A stretch of 64,000 nucleotides of DNA from Mucilaginibacter ginsenosidivorax (GTDB lineage Bacteria; Bacteroidota; Bacteroidia; Sphingobacteriales; Sphingobacteriaceae). The stretch is from assembly GCF_007971525.1 (NCBI RefSeq), contig NZ_CP042437.1:4464001-4528000 (forward strand), read 5' to 3'. Shown one piece after another: positions 18,313 to 26,762 of this stretch. Within the stretch, counting starts at the first letter, position 1. Each line of letters begins with the position of its first letter. The notes beneath the pieces are model-generated. The model did no database searches, was not told where the DNA came from, and saw only the letters and a program-made list of their open reading frames with translations. Made by a program: the position numbers and the translations under genes.

Positions 18313-19434
18313 TTATTTATCATCCACCGGGTCAAAATCCACCGGTAACAGCTCTGCTATCCGGCTTTTGGCCCAATCGCCTTCAAATACAATACTGTGC
18401 GGATTGGCGATGATGCCATTGTTATCAAAAAATGCATAAGGCTCTTCAAACGCTAATATTGTGACCGGGTGGTTTGGGATCTCGAGCGGATGATAAACAG
18501 ATAGGTCAGTTTCTTCACGTTTTTTGGTGTAGATGATGTACAGGCAGTCGGTAAATCCAATGGCAAATAACCCGGGCTGATCGGTAGGGTGTGCAAAGTC
18601 TGGCGGTCCCAGCGGTGGTTTGGTGTATAGCGACTGGATGTATTTATAATTGTTGTTGCCCAGCCGCCCTTCTTTATAATCGGGATTGGGTTTACGCACA
18701 AGCCGCAAAACCTGGAAACCTTCTTTATCTGTTTGGCTGCTGATAACCGAACGTAAAAAATGCATCGACGAGCCAAGATAAGCCGCCTGCCGCTGTTTTG
18801 CCCACTTGCGCTGCTGCGATTTACTTCCTTTCATCTCCTGGAATACCGAGAGGCCTTCGTAATAAAAAAAGCCTTTGGCATCATAACTGAATTTTGAAAG
18901 TTTATACTTTATCAAATATCCCAGGGCCTTGTTTTCAACCTCGATAAAGTCGTCATTACTGGTGGCCGACAGGATCATCGTTTTCGGATCGAAATCAACG
19001 TCCACAACATCGGGGTTCTGGATTTTACACAGGGTGGCATTATCTGAAGAGCCCAGGAATAGGCGTTTAAAATCGTCATAATTGCGTTGCCGGTTTGGGT
19101 CGGGCCTAATGTTAACTTCCTGTAGCATGATTGTTTTTGGAGCCAGCGAAATATCCGCGAGCATGATATTAGCCGCGGCCGCCATCAGCGTAACACTATG
19201 GGTTTCGAAACCAATGGCGGTAACAATAAATGTATACTGGCCGGGTTTTACATTGCTAAGCGTAAAAGTGCCATCATCGGCCGTTTTATCGCCAACTATG
19301 GCGTTGTTTAAAAACACACTGGCATTGGCAATTGGCTTTTGGTCGGCAGTATTAATTACTTTGCCGGTAATTTTTATCTGAGCCAGGCAAACTCCGGGTA
19401 TCAGCAACAAGAGCAAAGCAAGTATCTTTAGCAT
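18313..19434 (-). CDS. Exported protein with N-terminal carboxypeptidase-regulatory-like domain
   Basis: 373 residues with a signal peptide ending near VCLAQ. Residues ~20-105 form a CarboxypepD_reg-like beta domain (KITGKVINTADQKPIANASV, GTFTLSNVKPGQYTFIVTAIGF), the same type that starts many TonB receptors. The remaining ~260 residues (from LQEVNIRPDPNRQRNYDDF) match the family of Bacteroidota proteins in which this domain is followed by a conserved tail of unknown function, not by a plug or barrel. Probably outer-membrane associated or periplasmic. Function unknown. Confidence 0.7.
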   Translation of the reverse strand: MLKILALLLLLIPGVCLAQIKITGKVINTADQKPIANASVFLNNAIVGDKTADDGTFTLSNVKPGQYTFIVTAIGFETHSVTLMAAAANIMLADISLAPKTIMLQEVNIRPDPNRQRNYDDFKRLFLGSSDNATLCKIQNPDVVDVDFDPKTMILSATSNDDFIEVENKALGYLIKYKLSKFSYDAKGFFYYEGLSVFQEMKGSKSQQRKWAKQRQAAYLGSSMHFLRSVISSQTDKEGFQVLRLVRKPNPDYKEGRLGNNNYKYIQSLYTKPPLGPPDFAHPTDQPGLFAIGFTDCLYIIYTKKREETDLSVYHPLEIPNHPVTILAFEEPYAFFDNNGIIANPHSIVFEGDWAKSRIAELLPVDFDPVDDK

Positions 19435-19566
19435 AGATAAATTAAACTAAAATTTTAGTTATTTCAAAATGCTTTTATTCACACCTCGTATACCGCCTGT
19501 GCACGGTGGTAAATTGTATCTTTATAACCTGTAAATACAAGGGTAATTCATTGCGTTAATTGATAC

Positions 19567-20244
19567 ATGCCGGTAAATAAAAAGGTGATCTATAAATGGC
19601 TGTTTGCGGTTTCGGTTATGCTGAACCTCGTTACAGCAGGTTATTTTATCGATCGCAAAGTTTATTTTGGTTATATGCGCCGCCATCAGTTTGAAAAGCA
19701 GAAATGGGATGCGCTTTTTAGCACCCAAACAGATAACCAGGAAATTATATTTATTGGCACAAGCTTAACCGAAGGCTTTGCGTTAAGAAGCACCTTCGAT
19801 AACATCCACCTTAAAAACATGGGTTTTGCCGGGTTGGAGACTGACGAAATTCTGAAAAACCTGAAAAGGATCATTGTACGCAAACCGCCAAAGATATTTT
19901 TAGAAGCCGGGATAAACGATGTGCGCAACGGCAAGAGTATGGACAATGCCTATAATAACTTTGTGCAAATGTGCACGGTGGTTAAAGCTGTTTCGCCGGC
20001 AACAAGGCTGTATGTGCAATCGGTATTACCTACTTTGAATAACCAGTTTAACCAAAAAATAAAAGACTATAACCGCAAGTTAGCAAGCTACTGTTTAGCC
20101 AATCATGTTATTTATATAGATATGTATAATGGTTTTCTGGTTGATAATAAGCTAAACGCCCTTGCAACTACCGATGGGACCCACCTTACTTCTTATGGCT
20201 ATTATTTATGGAAAAAGCAGATGGAAAAATATATTACTGAATGA
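19567..20244 (+). CDS. SGNH/GDSL-family hydrolase with N-terminal membrane anchor
   Basis: 225 residues. One hydrophobic segment near residues 10-25 (WLFAVSVMLNLVTAGYFI) is probably an uncleaved anchor. SGNH blocks: IIFIGTSLTEGF (Ser), GINDVRNG (Asn) and TTDGTHLTSYGYYLW (Asp/His). Related to acylhydrolases such as TesA or rhamnogalacturonan acetylesterase by fold only; substrate unknown. It is separate in sequence from the GDSL lipoprotein at 8328. Confidence 0.75.
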   Translation: MPVNKKVIYKWLFAVSVMLNLVTAGYFIDRKVYFGYMRRHQFEKQKWDALFSTQTDNQEIIFIGTSLTEGFALRSTFDNIHLKNMGFAGLETDEILKNLKRIIVRKPPKIFLEAGINDVRNGKSMDNAYNNFVQMCTVVKAVSPATRLYVQSVLPTLNNQFNQKIKDYNRKLASYCLANHVIYIDMYNGFLVDNKLNALATTDGTHLTSYGYYLWKKQMEKYITE

Positions 20245-20334
20245 GTAATACATAAGGTTTGAAATAAATTATCTCAAAATCCGTTAAACCTTTTTTAATT
20301 ATATTGTTCTTACAGTATATACAATCGAAACATT

Positions 20335-20733
20335 ATGAAAAAAATCTTGACTTTAATTTGCTGCACTATACTGTTGGCAGCTACATCATGTAAAAAAGAA
20401 ACCATCGTTGGGCCAAATACTACCCAGACCATTGTTTTTACTGTCAATGGATCAACCGGTTGGGCTTTAGGGAATAACGGCGCCACTTACTCAACAGTAT
20501 TAGATGTTCCAGAAATTGATAGCTATGCCGTTGCTCACGACGCTGTATTGGTTTACATTTCATTTGATGGCGGCACAACTTATGAGCAAGTGCCAGAAGT
20601 TTATGGCGGCACAGCTTATAGCTTCAGCTATGTGAAAGGATCTATCCAGATAGATGCTCAAACAAGCACTGGTTCGGCACCAGTTAAACCTGGGGCGGCA
20701 ACTGTAAAAGTTTTGTTGGTACAGGGTACTTAA
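20335..20733 (+). CDS. Small lipoprotein of unknown function
   Basis: 132 residues. Signal peptide with lipobox AATSC (Cys near residue 19), so probably a lipoprotein. The mature part is a small beta-rich domain (TIVFTVNGSTGWALGNNG; VLVYISFDGGTTYEQVP). No family recognised. A bidirectional terminator lies between it and fabI. Confidence 0.65.
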   Translation: MKKILTLICCTILLAATSCKKETIVGPNTTQTIVFTVNGSTGWALGNNGATYSTVLDVPEIDSYAVAHDAVLVYISFDGGTTYEQVPEVYGGTAYSFSYVKGSIQIDAQTSTGSAPVKPGAATVKVLLVQGT

Positions 20734-20755
20734 AAAGAACCTCATTTATTTTAAC

Positions 20756-20790
20756 AAAAAAGGAGCTTTGCGTTGCAAGGCTCCTTTTTT
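20756..20790. terminator. Bidirectional intrinsic terminator
   Basis: AAAAAAGGAGC pairs with GCTCCTTTTTT around a 13-base loop. It lies between two convergent genes and can serve both. Confidence 0.85.
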
Positions 20791-20807
20791 ATGATTGGTA
20801 AAATTTT

Positions 20808-21620
20808 TTATTTCGCCATCTGATCAATAACAGCCTGCGTTACACCGGTAAAGGAGAAGCCACCGTCATGGAAAAGATTTTGCATGGTAACCATTTTGGT
20901 TAAATCGCTGAATAGGGTGATACAGTAGTCGGCACATTGATTGGCATCGGCATTACCAAGCGGGCTCATTTTTTCGGCAAATTCAATAAAGCCATCAAAG
21001 CCTTTAACTCCAGACCCGGCAGTAGTGCGGGTTGGCGATTGCGATATCGTATTTACGCGTACTTTTTTGCTTACACCGTATTCGTAACCAAAGTTACGCG
21101 CAATGCTTTCTAACATGGCTTTGTTATCGGCCATATCATTATAGCCAGGGAAATAACGCTGGCCGGCTATATAGCTTAAAGCCACTACAGATCCCCAATC
21201 GTTAATGGCATCGTGTTTCATGGCTGCCTGTAAAATGCGGTGCAGGCTTAAGGCCGAGATATCAAAACCTTTATGGGTAAAATCGTAGTTGTTTTCGTAG
21301 TAAGGAATGTTTTTACGTACGTTGATACTCATGCCGATAGAGTGCAGGATGAAATCAACACCACCGCCAAAATGCTCTTTTGTTTTGGTAAACAGGTTGT
21401 TGATGTCATCATTGCTGGTAACATCGGCACCTATAACTGGTGCATTGCATTCTTCGGCAAGTTTATTGAGTTCGCCCATACGTAATGCAATGGGCGCGTT
21501 TGATAATACAATTTCGGCACCTTCCTGTACAGCGCGCTGCGCTACCTTCCAGGCGATTGACTGCTCATTAAGGGCACCAAATATGATACCTTTTTTGCCT
21601 TTTAATAAATTATAAGCCAT
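20808..21620 (-). CDS. fabI: Enoyl-[acyl-carrier-protein] reductase (NADH), FabI
   Basis: 270 residues. Last reductive step of each fatty-acid elongation cycle. Features: N-terminal GIIFGALNEQSIAWKVAQ (nucleotide-binding), DFILHSIG, and the catalytic pattern SYIAGQRYFPGYNDMADNKA, with the Tyr-x6-Lys of the FabI family (YNDMADNK). Length and motifs are those of the classic SDR-type FabI, the target of triclosan and related inhibitors. Whether it resists such inhibitors cannot be read from the sequence. A candidate promoter lies 24-31 nt before the ATG. Confidence 0.95.
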   Translation of the reverse strand: MAYNLLKGKKGIIFGALNEQSIAWKVAQRAVQEGAEIVLSNAPIALRMGELNKLAEECNAPVIGADVTSNDDINNLFTKTKEHFGGGVDFILHSIGMSINVRKNIPYYENNYDFTHKGFDISALSLHRILQAAMKHDAINDWGSVVALSYIAGQRYFPGYNDMADNKAMLESIARNFGYEYGVSKKVRVNTISQSPTRTTAGSGVKGFDGFIEFAEKMSPLGNADANQCADYCITLFSDLTKMVTMQNLFHDGGFSFTGVTQAVIDQMAK

Positions 21621-21643
21621 GTGTTGAGTTTATGTAATTAGAG

Positions 21644-21651
21644 CAAAGTTA
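21644..21651 (-). promoter_or_regulatory. Candidate -7 promoter element of fabI
   Basis: On the minus strand TAACTTTG matches TAnnTTTG, 24-31 bases before the fabI ATG. The upstream region is taken up by repeat element B, and no -33 motif was seen. Confidence 0.45.
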
Positions 21652-21661
21652 ATATTAGTTT

Positions 21662-21853
21662 TTATAGTAGTAAGTAGTAAGTATCAAGATTTTAAAAGTA
21701 GTAGTAAGAACCAAGTAGTAAGTAGTAAGATTTTTTTGCTCGGGTAGACTTTGTTAAACTCACTTACCGAAATCGGATAGCCCATATCAAGTATTTAAAT
21801 AAGCGCCTTAAATCCAAAATCTTACTACTTGATACTTACTACTTACTACTAAG
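21662..21853. repeat. Heptamer inverted-arm element B (between recN and fabI)
   Basis: Left arm 21662-21737, right arm 21809-21853, built from units such as AGTAGTA and AGTATCA ending in AGATTTT. Reversed, the right arm has nearly the same units in the same order as the left arm. The stop codon and last three codons of recN (SSK-TAG) lie in the right arm. Confidence 0.8.
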
Positions 21854-23539
21854 AAGTAATTCCCTGGCATTTTGCAGAGCGCTTTCGCCCGGTTTATCAC
21901 CACTCAGCATTTTGGCAATTTCCAATATACGCTCCTGGCTATCCAGTTGTTTCATGCGGGTATAGGTAGTTGCCGCGCTATCATCTTTATAAACAAAGTA
22001 ATGGTTTTTACCCTTGCTGGCAATTTGCGGCAGGTGGGTAATGGTTATCACCTGTAAATTATCGGCAAGGCGCTCCATAATGGTACCTACTTTATTGGCT
22101 ACTTCGCCGGATACACCGGTATCAATCTCATCAAATATAATTGTTGGCAGGGCGGTGTATTTGGCTATGATAGATTTAATGCTCAGCATCAGCCTGGAAA
22201 GTTCGCCACCCGAGGCTACCTTACTCATTTCGGCAAGTGAGTGTCCTTTATTTGCCGAGAACAGGAAGCGTACATGATCAACCCCATTCTCGCTAAGCAC
22301 CCCACCACTCTGCAAATTAAAAGCTCCCCCTTTAGGGGGCGGGGGGGGCATTTGTTCAATCTTCAACACCGAGCTTCCCATCCCCATTTCGGCCAAAGTA
22401 TCAATTACTTGTTTTTCGATGGCTGGGATGGCCTTAAGCCGGTTTGCGGTTAATTTGCCTGCCAGTTGTTCAAGCCCGGCTTTATCGGCAGCAAGCTGTT
22501 TTTGCAATTTTTCGATAGCCTCATCGCTAAACAAAGCTTGTTGTATTTTCTCCGATAGCTCATCCTGTATCTGCAATAACTCTGCGTTGCTATTTACCCG
22601 GTGCTTTTTTTGCAGGTTATACATCAAACTAAGCCGGGTGTTAATTTCATCAACCCTGGCATCGTTGGTATGCGTTTTTTGTTCAATGCCTTCTATTTCG
22701 GCGGCAACATCTTTTAATTCGATAATAGCGCTGCTCAATCGCTGGTGTAATTCTTCAATCTGCGTATCAAATTTTTCTATGGAGCCTAACTGCTGCCCCG
22801 CCTCGCGTAGTTGCGCCAGGGCGGCGGTTTCGCTTTCCTGTACCAGGTAATAGGCTCCATACAGGTTACGTTTTATTTCTTCGGCATTATTTAACGCGTA
22901 CAGTTCTTTTTCAAGCGGTTCCTGCTCGTCGGCAGCCAGGCTTACTTTTTCCAGCTCATCAAACTGAAACTGAAAATAATCCAGGTCGGCTTTGGCCTTA
23001 TCGCTTTCGGCAATCAGTTGGGCAAGCTTGCCGGTGTCTTTTTTATATGTGCGGTATTTGGCGCGGTAATCATTCAGCAAATCGTCGTGTTTGGCTACCG
23101 AATCAACCACCAATAGCTGAAACTCCGGGTCGTTAATCTCTAATGTAGCGTGTTGCGAATGGATGTCAATCAGCTTTTCGCCTAATTGTTTAAGCGATGT
23201 AAGGTTTACTGGTGTATCATTTACAAAAGCACGCGATTTACCATCAGCAGATATCTCTCGGCGTAAAACGGTTTCTGCTTCATAGTCCAGGTCGTTGTCT
23301 TCAAAAAAGGAGCTGAGGTGAAAGCCGCTGATTTTAAACGAACCTTCGATAACGCACTTTTTTTGCTGGTTAAAAAAATAACGGCTCTCGGCACGCTGCC
23401 CCAAAATAAGCGACAGTGCACCCAAAATGATCGATTTACCTGCGCCGGTTTCGCCTGTAAGTATGTTAAGGCCTTCGCCAAAACTTATCTCCAGGTTATC
23501 AATCAGCGCGTAATTATTGATGGTTAGCTTTTGAAGCAT
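21839..23539 (-). CDS. recN: DNA repair protein RecN
   Basis: 566 residues, SMC-like ATPase of double-strand break repair. N-terminal Walker A GETGAGKSIIL near residue 35, long coiled-coil middle (about 150-370), C-terminal ASGGELSRLMLS signature and TIIFDEIDTGVSG Walker B. Near residues 395-415 the sequence PPPPPKGGAFNLQSGG interrupts the conserved order; the DNA there is an in-frame copy of the C-run/G-run palindrome (22322-22351). The conserved parts on both sides remain in frame, so the gene is probably functional. The 3' end lies in repeat element B. Confidence 0.93.
   Translation of the reverse strand: MLQKLTINNYALIDNLEISFGEGLNILTGETGAGKSIILGALSLILGQRAESRYFFNQQKKCVIEGSFKISGFHLSSFFEDNDLDYEAETVLRREISADGKSRAFVNDTPVNLTSLKQLGEKLIDIHSQHATLEINDPEFQLLVVDSVAKHDDLLNDYRAKYRTYKKDTGKLAQLIAESDKAKADLDYFQFQFDELEKVSLAADEQEPLEKELYALNNAEEIKRNLYGAYYLVQESETAALAQLREAGQQLGSIEKFDTQIEELHQRLSSAIIELKDVAAEIEGIEQKTHTNDARVDEINTRLSLMYNLQKKHRVNSNAELLQIQDELSEKIQQALFSDEAIEKLQKQLAADKAGLEQLAGKLTANRLKAIPAIEKQVIDTLAEMGMGSSVLKIEQMPPPPPKGGAFNLQSGGVLSENGVDHVRFLFSANKGHSLAEMSKVASGGELSRLMLSIKSIIAKYTALPTIIFDEIDTGVSGEVANKVGTIMERLADNLQVITITHLPQIASKGKNHYFVYKDDSAATTYTRMKQLDSQERILEIAKMLSGDKPGESALQNARELLLSSK
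22322..22351 (-). repeat. C-run/G-run palindrome, in-frame copy inside recN
   Basis: Plus-strand CTCCCCCTTTAGGGGGC followed by a long G run is the same family as the repeats behind sdaA, rpoZ and gldB. Here it is translated into a proline-rich insert of recN (MPPPPPKGG). Confidence 0.75.
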
Positions 23540-23571
23540 AAAAAAAGTATCCTTATTTTATTAAGGATACT
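23540..23571 (-). terminator. Terminator-like hairpin abutting the recN start codon
   Basis: Perfect 10-bp stem (AGTATCCTTA with TAAGGATACT), 6-base loop, then six T and directly the ATG of recN, read on the minus strand. It could attenuate read-through into recN or act as an operator. Confidence 0.65.
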
Positions 23572-23644
23572 AAATTAAGCATTAAGCTTCTTTAAAATAA
23601 AATTTAATAAATTATTGCTAAATAATTTAGTGTTATGAGTGGTG

Positions 23645-24018
23645 GTCTTTAGTCGAAAGTCTCAAGTCTTAAGTCAAAAAATACAAGTCGGACTTAGGAC
23701 TCAGTTAGTCGAAAGTATGAAATTCTAAGGAGCTTTAAATTTGATTTATGAATGTTTTTATGCATATCCATGCGTCATTGCGAGTATCCAACAGGTAAAT
23801 CCCCAAAAACTGTTATATCGTACAAATAAATATAGTTAATCCCATGTCCTAAACTGCCGTCATTGCGAGGCACGAAGCAATCCGGAACTATTTGGTAATT
23901 AGCATGTCGGGGATTGCTTCGTACCTCGCAATGACGGTCTGTTTTTTTATTTTAGATAGCTTCCAAGTCAGAAAACACAATCCAGACTTAGGGCTTCAGA
24001 CTAAAGATTTCAGACTAT
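23645..24018. repeat. Heptamer inverted-arm element C (between the M56 gene and recN)
   Basis: Left arm 23645-23716 and right arm 23961-24018, units of type AGTCnnn (for example AGTCTTA, AGTCGAA). The stop codon TAG of the M56 peptidase gene is part of the right arm. A GTCATTGCGAG palindrome (23859-23936) is nested in the spacer. Confidence 0.75.
23859..23936. repeat. GTCATTGCGAG palindromic repeat, copy 2
   Basis: Same family as 12379-12457, with a GC change in one arm (GAGGCACG against GAGGTACG). A fragment (CGTCATTGCGAG) lies upstream at 23774. It is nested inside element C, so the C spacer acquired it later or was built around it. Confidence 0.85.
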
Positions 24019-25943
24019 TCTTTCTCGTCGCCCATCAGGTAAGCCTCTTTTTTGGCTTCGGCTATGCGCTTTTTAAATTCGGGGCTGTTGGTATATTCGC
24101 GCAATTTTTTACTGGCTTCGCGTAACTGTGCCTTAGCCTGTTTCATGTCGGCATTATCCTGGTAGTTGCGCATTTGTTCGGCAAGTTTTTTCATTTCCTG
24201 CTTTTGCTCTTCCATCTGAGGGTTCTTGAAGGCTTTCCTTAAACTATCGCTCATTACCCTAAGTTCCTCGCTTTTTTTACGAAACTCGGGCGAGTTATAA
24301 TGGCCCCGCATTTCCTCGCCCATTTTTTTCAATTGTTCGGTTTGCTCTTTTACTTCGGGCGATATTTTGCTTTGTAGTTCGTCTTGGTATTTGCGATAGT
24401 TCTCGTCTTTACGGTCATCATGGTATTCGCCTTTTATGCCATATTTTTTCCTGAGTTCGGCACTCATCTGTTTAAATTCGGCACTGTTATAGTAGGCGCC
24501 AACTTGTTCGCCCAACTTGCCCATTTGCTCGCTCATTTTGGTGGTTTCACCGGTCTCGGCCCAGTTTTTCTGAAAGTCTTCGGCTATTTTCTCCTGTTCT
24601 TCCTGTATCTTCTTTAACTCCGGCTTGTTGTAAAACTTCTCCATAGCTTCGCCTTTTTCTTCCATCAGCTTTTGCAGTTTTTGAAAATCGGCACTGTTGT
24701 AGTACTTATCAATCTGTTTGGCGTACTTATCAACTTCGGCAGTTAGCTTGTTCAACTCTTTATCGTCAAAGTTGTTGTAACGTTCTTCGGCAAGTTGTTT
24801 GTTCCTGATGGCAGTTTTATTGGCTACAACCCTTTTGGCTTTAACAACCTTTTTGCGGGTGGTATCGGCCAGTAATTCTTTTAATACGGTAGGGTAGGTG
24901 ATTTTTACTTTTTTGATAGCTATTTTACCATCGGCGATGGTAGGGTTAAGCCAGGCAATACTGCTGATGCCGGCGGTAAGTATTGCAACAGCCACTAAAA
25001 GGTGGCGTATGTTGCCTATTGGTTTTTGGGTTTTCATGATCCGTTCAATTCTGTTTAATAAATGATATTTTTTTCCGGTGGCGGCAAGTGCCATTTGCAG
25101 GTTTACCTGCCTTTTTTGCTCCAGTTTTAATAGTGCATGCGCATACACTAAGGGCTGGGCAGTGGTTTGTACAACCAGGTCATCGCACCGGTTTTCGCGT
25201 TCCTGGTTTATTATCCTATTAATTAATTGGGCAAAGGGGTTAAAGAAAAGCAATATGCTCATGAATTGCTGCAACAGGTTGAGCAGGTAATCGTTGCGTT
25301 TGATGTGCGATAACTCGTGTAGCAAAATAGATTTGATCTCGTCGGCAGATAAATAAGTAGTGAGCGAAATGGGCAGCAATATTATCGGGCTAAAAAAGCC
25401 AATCATGCAGGGCACATCCACAAAACGGCTGATGTTTACACTCACATACTTTTTAATGTTCATTTGCCGGCAAAGGGTATCCACGTAAACCTGGACACTA
25501 TCAGACGGCATCATGGTGCGTTTAATATGGCTGATTTTTTGCCAGTTGAGCCCCATTTTTAAAATGTTGAAGGTGAGCCCGATGAAGTAGATGGCCGATA
25601 TGTAGGGCAAATAACCCTCAATGGCGTAATAGTAATAGTTATGTTGTGCGGTATAATGGATGTTAACCAGGGGCAGGTTAAGTGCAGGTAACAGGGAAGG
25701 GGCATTTGCTGCTGCTAAATTTACCCAAACATGTGCCTGTAGCTGGTTTACAAAGGTGTAAATAAACCACACGCTTATAGCCAGCATGGCAATCATGGCG
25801 GCGTTGTGCTTTTTTATGGTTGATAAGGATGGCGCGCAGGTTAGTAACAGGCGCAAAGCAAACCAAACCAATAACCCCTGCCATAATGAGTGGATAATAG
25901 TGATACCCAAAACCTGGCTTATATTATAGAACACACTTTCCAT
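24015..25943 (-). CDS. BlaR1-like M56 family metallopeptidase with repetitive C-terminal domain
   Basis: 642 residues. N-terminal part with about four membrane segments (residues 10-35, 50-70, 105-130 and one near 310) and the zinc site LLHELSHIKRND (HELSH near residue 209). This is the BlaR1/MecR1 membrane protease domain that cleaves or releases a BlaI-type repressor. Instead of the penicillin-binding sensor of BlaR1, residues ~375-642 form a charged, helix-rich tail with repeated units ending in YNSPEFKK, YYNSADFQK, FYNKPELKK and similar. Six nucleotides separate it from the blaI-like gene upstream, so the pair is one unit. The signal sensed is unknown. Confidence 0.88.
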   Translation of the reverse strand: MESVFYNISQVLGITIIHSLWQGLLVWFALRLLLTCAPSLSTIKKHNAAMIAMLAISVWFIYTFVNQLQAHVWVNLAAANAPSLLPALNLPLVNIHYTAQHNYYYYAIEGYLPYISAIYFIGLTFNILKMGLNWQKISHIKRTMMPSDSVQVYVDTLCRQMNIKKYVSVNISRFVDVPCMIGFFSPIILLPISLTTYLSADEIKSILLHELSHIKRNDYLLNLLQQFMSILLFFNPFAQLINRIINQERENRCDDLVVQTTAQPLVYAHALLKLEQKRQVNLQMALAATGKKYHLLNRIERIMKTQKPIGNIRHLLVAVAILTAGISSIAWLNPTIADGKIAIKKVKITYPTVLKELLADTTRKKVVKAKRVVANKTAIRNKQLAEERYNNFDDKELNKLTAEVDKYAKQIDKYYNSADFQKLQKLMEEKGEAMEKFYNKPELKKIQEEQEKIAEDFQKNWAETGETTKMSEQMGKLGEQVGAYYNSAEFKQMSAELRKKYGIKGEYHDDRKDENYRKYQDELQSKISPEVKEQTEQLKKMGEEMRGHYNSPEFRKKSEELRVMSDSLRKAFKNPQMEEQKQEMKKLAEQMRNYQDNADMKQAKAQLREASKKLREYTNSPEFKKRIAEAKKEAYLMGDEKE

Positions 25944-25949
25944 AACGTT

Positions 25950-26327
25950 TTATTTTTTATCCTGATCAAACTGATTCAAAAAGTTTTTAATGGCGTCTAT
26001 CTCATCCTTTGAAGCCCGGTGCTGGCCAAGTGCCTGTATCACCAGATCGGATGTGGAGCCTTTAAACACAGTAGACAATATTTTATCCAAAGCGTTGCTT
26101 TGCGCCTGCTCCTGCGTAAATAAAGCCTTGTATAAATGTGTTTTAGATGTGGTATCGCGCTCAACCATACCTTTATCATGCATAATCTGCATTAGTTTAA
26201 GGGTAGTAGTATAGCCTGCATCTTTAGTTTTGGCCAACTCTTCGTGTACATCGCGCACGGTACATTGTCCCATTCTCCAGATCACCTGTAAAATTTCGAG
26301 CTCGCTTTCTGTTGCTTTTATATCCAT
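25950..26327 (-). CDS. BlaI/MecI/CopY family transcriptional repressor
   Basis: 125 residues. Winged-helix repressor with the family start (TESELEILQVIWRMGQCTVRDVHEEL) and the TTTLKLMQIMHDKGMVER recognition helix-wing part. The C-terminal half (about residues 75-125) is the dimerisation and cleavage region. Its partner is the M56 protease encoded directly downstream. Targets are unknown; self-regulation of the pair is the usual arrangement (inference). Confidence 0.9.
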   Translation of the reverse strand: MDIKATESELEILQVIWRMGQCTVRDVHEELAKTKDAGYTTTLKLMQIMHDKGMVERDTTSKTHLYKALFTQEQAQSNALDKILSTVFKGSTSDLVIQALGQHRASKDEIDAIKNFLNQFDQDKK

Positions 26328-26404
26328 TTTATTTTAATACGAATTCCTTCGTACAAATATCTACGATAGATTTCGTATATGCAAGAGATTTGTTAAATTT
26401 TTTT

Positions 26405-26475
26405 GGTGAGTAGTTGATTGGGTTGGATAGGTTGATTAAGTTGGATAGGTTGATTAAGTTGGATTGAGTTGATTA
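26405..26475 (+). repeat. Short tandem nonamer array GTTGATTAA/GTTGGATAG
   Basis: Seven near-identical 9-bp units (GTTGGATAG and GTTGATTAA alternating) upstream of the blaI-like gene, followed at 26484-26552 by a second inverted array based on GAATT. Confidence 0.65.
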
Positions 26476-26575
26476 ATTGAATGTCTGAACTAGAATTTCC
26501 CGAATTAGCTTTTTAAATTCTGTTCATTCTTTAATTCTGTAAATTCCGGTTCAAACAAATATGTTGGGGATTGCA

Positions 26576-26646
26576 GGAATACCGGCCTCGTGACCAATGC
26601 CCGTGCAGTATAAGCGTAAAGCCCGGGCCGCAGGCAACACCATGGA
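26576..26646. other. GC-rich island in the gene-free region upstream of the blaI-like gene
   Basis: The gene-free region 26328-26759 holds tandem arrays, then this GC-rich stretch (CCCGGGCCGCAGGC, ACCGGCCTCGTGACC), then element D. No gene or known RNA was recognised in it. Confidence 0.3.
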
Positions 26647-26647
26647 A

Positions 26648-26762
26648 AAGAAATAAGAAATTAGAGTCAAGAATTAAGACTGTTGTAAAAAGATGGACTA
26701 TGGATAAAAGGCGTAAAGAGCAATAATAGTCTTATCTCTTGATTCTTACATCTTGTCTCTTA
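26648..26762. repeat. Heptamer inverted-arm element D (before the M56/BlaI pair, behind the DUF4835 gene)
   Basis: Arms 26648-26681 and 26728-26762, units such as AATTAAG and AATCAAG. The stop codon TAA of the DUF4835 gene is the end of the right arm. Confidence 0.75.
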
